Positions 61,961 to 64,000 of a DNA stretch of 64,000 nt are shown in pieces. Source of the stretch: Paeniglutamicibacter gangotriensis Lz1y (GTDB lineage: Bacteria; Actinomycetota; Actinomycetes; Actinomycetales; Micrococcaceae); NCBI RefSeq assembly GCF_000348945.1, contig NZ_AOCK01000004.1, positions 186,001-250,000 of the forward strand, in the 5' to 3' direction. The translations under genes were made by a program, and so were the position numbers. Position 1 is the first letter of the stretch, and each line of letters begins with the position of its first letter. A model generated the notes under the pieces. That model had not been told where the DNA came from. It searched no databases and saw only the letters and a program-made list of their open reading frames with translations.

Positions 61961-62911
61961 CTAGGAAACCTTGGTGGAGCCGAGTCTGCGGGGCTCTCTG
62001 GCCATGTCGATGCACAACAAGATGACAGCTACCCAGATTAGCGAAAATCCGATCAGGCGTTCGGGCGGCATGGGTTCCTTGAAGACGACCATGGCCACGA
62101 TGAACTGCAGGATCGGGACTAGGAACTGCATGGTACCCAGGGTCGAGAGCGGGAGCCTGCGCGCCGCCGCGCCAAAGAGCAGCAGCGGGACGGCGGTGAC
62201 GATTCCGCTGGCCGCCAGCAACCAGAAGTGTGCCGGCCCTGCCGATACCAACGTGTCCGCATTGGTGAGAACCAGCCAGATCATGAACCCCAGCGCCGGA
62301 ACCAGCAGGATGATCGTTTCCATGGTGAGCGAAGTCAACGCGGTGGCGGTGCGCCCCACCCGGTTCTTCACAAAACCGTACAAGCCAAAGGAGAACGCCA
62401 GCGTCAGGGCGATGTACGGGACGTTGCCATAGGCGAAAGTCAGGGTGATGACGGCCGCCAGGCCGAACCCGATGGCCACCCATTGCATGGTGCGCAGTTT
62501 TTCCTTCAGGAAGATCACGCCCAGGCCAATGGACACCAGCGGGTTGATGAAATACCCCAGCGCTGCCTCGGTGGCATGGCCGTTGAGCACCGCATAGGTG
62601 TACGTTAGCCAGTTCACCGCGATCAGCACCGAAGCGATCGAGAGCCGGATCATGGCCCGACGGTCGCGGCTCAGGGCCAGGAACACGGTCCAACTTTTGG
62701 ACACGCTGAGCAGAATCATGCAGAAGACCAGCGAGAAGACGATGCGCGAGGCGACGATCTCCCACGGGGAGGCGATGGCGATCGTCAGGAAGTACAGCGG
62801 CATCATGCCCCAAAGGCCGTAGGCACCCAGTCCCTGAAGTAGTCCGGTGGAGCGTTCGCTAGCTGGTCCCGTGCTGGTGGCAGTCGTGGCAATGGCGGGC
62901 TTCGGGGTCAT
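61961..62911 (-). CDS. rarD: RarD/EamA-family membrane transporter
   Basis: 316 aa from ATG 62911; the frame is open further upstream but without homology or a start with a ribosome site. About ten membrane segments; GLLQGLGAYGLWGMMPLYF, ASRIVFSLVF, NGHATEAALGYFINPLVS and FKEPMPPERLIGFSLIW are RarD signatures. Substrate unknown; related proteins export metabolites. Confidence 0.88.
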   Translation of the reverse strand: MTPKPAIATTATSTGPASERSTGLLQGLGAYGLWGMMPLYFLTIAIASPWEIVASRIVFSLVFCMILLSVSKSWTVFLALSRDRRAMIRLSIASVLIAVNWLTYTYAVLNGHATEAALGYFINPLVSIGLGVIFLKEKLRTMQWVAIGFGLAAVITLTFAYGNVPYIALTLAFSFGLYGFVKNRVGRTATALTSLTMETIILLVPALGFMIWLVLTNADTLVSAGPAHFWLLAASGIVTAVPLLLFGAAARRLPLSTLGTMQFLVPILQFIVAMVVFKEPMPPERLIGFSLIWVAVILLCIDMAREPRRLGSTKVS

Positions 62912-63270
62912 GATTGGCTCAACAGGCGGTACATCGATTCTATTTCGGCGGTACGGATCCGCAGGCAAACCTTGCAGGATCGGGGTCCGTTCGCACGGCT
63001 CTTGGCCCTGCTCGCGGGTAACATGGGTGTTTGGCGTCGTGTCGGGGCATGGTTTGTCCCTTGCCTGTGAGCCTATCGTGGGGTCGGTGTCGGCCGGAAT
63101 TCCGGTGCGGAACCTCTGCCCATCGAAGGCTGATGGAATCAAGGGGAACCCGCCGGACCGGGCGTGAGACTGCTTACAGTGATTCACGTTTGCCCGACGG
63201 AGCCAATTAGACTAGCTGGGTGTGCGCTATTTGCTCGCCCCAGTGATCATTCTCCGGAAGGAATCCCCTC
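62912..63270. other. 359-bp intergenic region between rarD and fprA
   Basis: No gene supported. Upstream of the reductase, TTGCCC (63188-63193) and TAGCTG 17 bp later form a possible promoter. No tRNA-like or riboswitch-like structure was seen. The ORFs crossing it are antisense or out-of-frame extensions. Confidence 0.5.
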
Positions 63271-64000
63271 GTGTCCGATTCAGCTGTACGCCCGCTCCGT
63301 GTCGCCATCATCGGGGCAGGACCGGCCGGCGTCTATGCTGCCGACATCCTTACCAAGGCGGAGCGCGAGTTCGAGGTCAGCATCGACCTGCTCGACGCCT
63401 ACCCTGCCCCCTACGGGTTGATTCGCTACGGTGTGGCGCCCGACCACCCGCGCATCAAGGGTATCGTCAACGCGCTGCACAAGGTGCTGGACCGAGGGGA
63501 TATCCGCTTCCTGGGAAACGTGACCTACGGCCGGGACCTGAAGCTCAGCGATATCCGTGAAATGTACGACGCGGTGATCTTTGCCACCGGCGCCATCAAG
63601 GACGCCCGGATGGAGATCCCGGGGATCGAGCTGGAGGGTTCCTTCGGCGCCGCAGACTTCGTCTCTTGGTATGACGGGCAGCCCGATGTCCCACGCACCT
63701 GGCCGCTGCAGGCCAAGGAGATCGCGGTGCTGGGCAACGGCAATGTGGCCCTCGACGTGGCCCGTGTGCTGTCCAAACATGCCGAGGACCTGCTGGTCAC
63801 CGAGATCCCGGACAACGTTTTTGAAGGTCTGAAGGATTCGCCGGTCACCGACGTGCATATCTTTGGCCGCCGTGGCCCCGCGCAGGTGAAATTCACCCCA
63901 CTGGAGCTGCGCGAACTGAGCCAATGCCGCGACGTGGACATTGTGCTCTACCCGGAAGATTTCGAATTCGATGAGGCCTCGGACGCGCTGATCAAGTCCA
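63271..64000 (+). CDS. fprA: Ferredoxin/adrenodoxin-NADP reductase, 5' part
   Basis: Runs off the window end, open for 243 codons from GTG 63271 (GGAAGGA ~9 nt upstream). FAD motif VAIIGAGPAGVYAADIL, then YPAPYGLIRYGVAPDHPRIKG, FATGA, the NADP motif VLGNGNVALDVARVL, and FGRRGPAQVKFTPLELREL, all FprA/adrenodoxin-reductase type. Transfers electrons between NADPH and ferredoxin. The C-terminal part, including the rest of the FAD domain, lies outside. Confidence 0.93.
   Translation, partial: MSDSAVRPLRVAIIGAGPAGVYAADILTKAEREFEVSIDLLDAYPAPYGLIRYGVAPDHPRIKGIVNALHKVLDRGDIRFLGNVTYGRDLKLSDIREMYDAVIFATGAIKDARMEIPGIELEGSFGAADFVSWYDGQPDVPRTWPLQAKEIAVLGNGNVALDVARVLSKHAEDLLVTEIPDNVFEGLKDSPVTDVHIFGRRGPAQVKFTPLELRELSQCRDVDIVLYPEDFEFDEASDALIKS

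Overview
The window is a GC-rich, gene-dense bacterial chromosome segment from an actinobacterium, most likely a Micrococcaceae member of the Arthrobacter / Paeniglutamicibacter / Glutamicibacter group. This is inferred from protein family content and codon bias, not from a database search. Evidence includes a menaquinone pathway, PaaR-type TetR control of phenylacetate genes, a corynebacterial-type MetP/MetS transporter pair, many GTG/TTG starts, and many starts that sit 6-7 nt after a -10-like hexamer. I saw no rRNA, tRNA, CRISPR array, transposase or phage genes.

Layout. 1-3.1 kb: 3' end of paaZ, a phosphotransferase, and a small secreted Ser/Ala/Lys repeat protein. 3.2-6.3 kb: an ASCH protein and a three-gene operon (Asp-tailed membrane protein, histidine kinase, response regulator). 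6.5-10.7 kb: SGNH hydrolase, a solitary acetolactate-synthase-like enzyme, a GNAT and PnuC. 10.8-13.4 kb: PaaR-like regulator, paaK and paaI. 13.6-20.3 kb: SPW membrane protein, MFS exporter divergent from a zinc-finger/HTH protein, a GNAT-GrpB fusion, oligopeptidase B and a decayed PhoD phosphatase. 20.5-24.8 kb: amino-acid ABC transporter with fused binding protein and permease, SHOCT protein, deacetylase lipoprotein, and a small ORF coupled to doxX. 24.9-27.9 kb: remains of a heavy-metal module, then a PadR/membrane-protein pair. 28.0-32.7 kb: paaABCDE and an enoyl-CoA hydratase. 33.0-33.5 kb: relics of an antitoxin/Fic/XRE cassette. 33.5-39.2 kb: MFS, an Lrp regulator divergent from a branched-chain 2-oxoacid dehydrogenase operon (E1a, E1b, E2). 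39.4-43.9 kb: small protein, MBL hydrolase, MFS, PAP2 phosphatase, menC. 44-48.1 kb: PhoX phosphatase, ECF sigma factor and an interrupted anti-sigma-like gene. 48.1-56 kb: menD, amino-acid ABC transporter, isochorismate synthase, menaquinone methyltransferase, polyprenyl diphosphate synthase. 56-64 kb: HIT protein, SUKH-like protein, PucR, MetP/MetS-like transporter, gabT, RarD, and the 5' part of a ferredoxin-NADP reductase.

How the genes work together. The phenylacetate genes form one regulon in three places. The same imperfect palindrome lies upstream of the TetR gene, of paaI-paaK and of paaABCDE. Menaquinone genes (menC, menD, menF, menG, polyprenyl synthase) are spread over 13 kb with transport and phosphatase genes between them. 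The most novel-looking unit is the two-component operon at 3.8-6.3 kb. It starts with a membrane protein ending in 24 Asp residues, and its promoter carries an 11-bp-period direct repeat of the kind OmpR-family regulators bind. A very similar box lies upstream of the Lys/Ser-rich repeat protein at 2.7 kb, which suggests a small undescribed regulon. A second candidate novel system is the zinc-finger/HTH protein divergent from an MFS exporter across two near-identical 19-bp palindromes. Three genes (phoD-like, XRE, anti-sigma-like) are each cut by one in-frame TAG; gene decay is the simplest reading.
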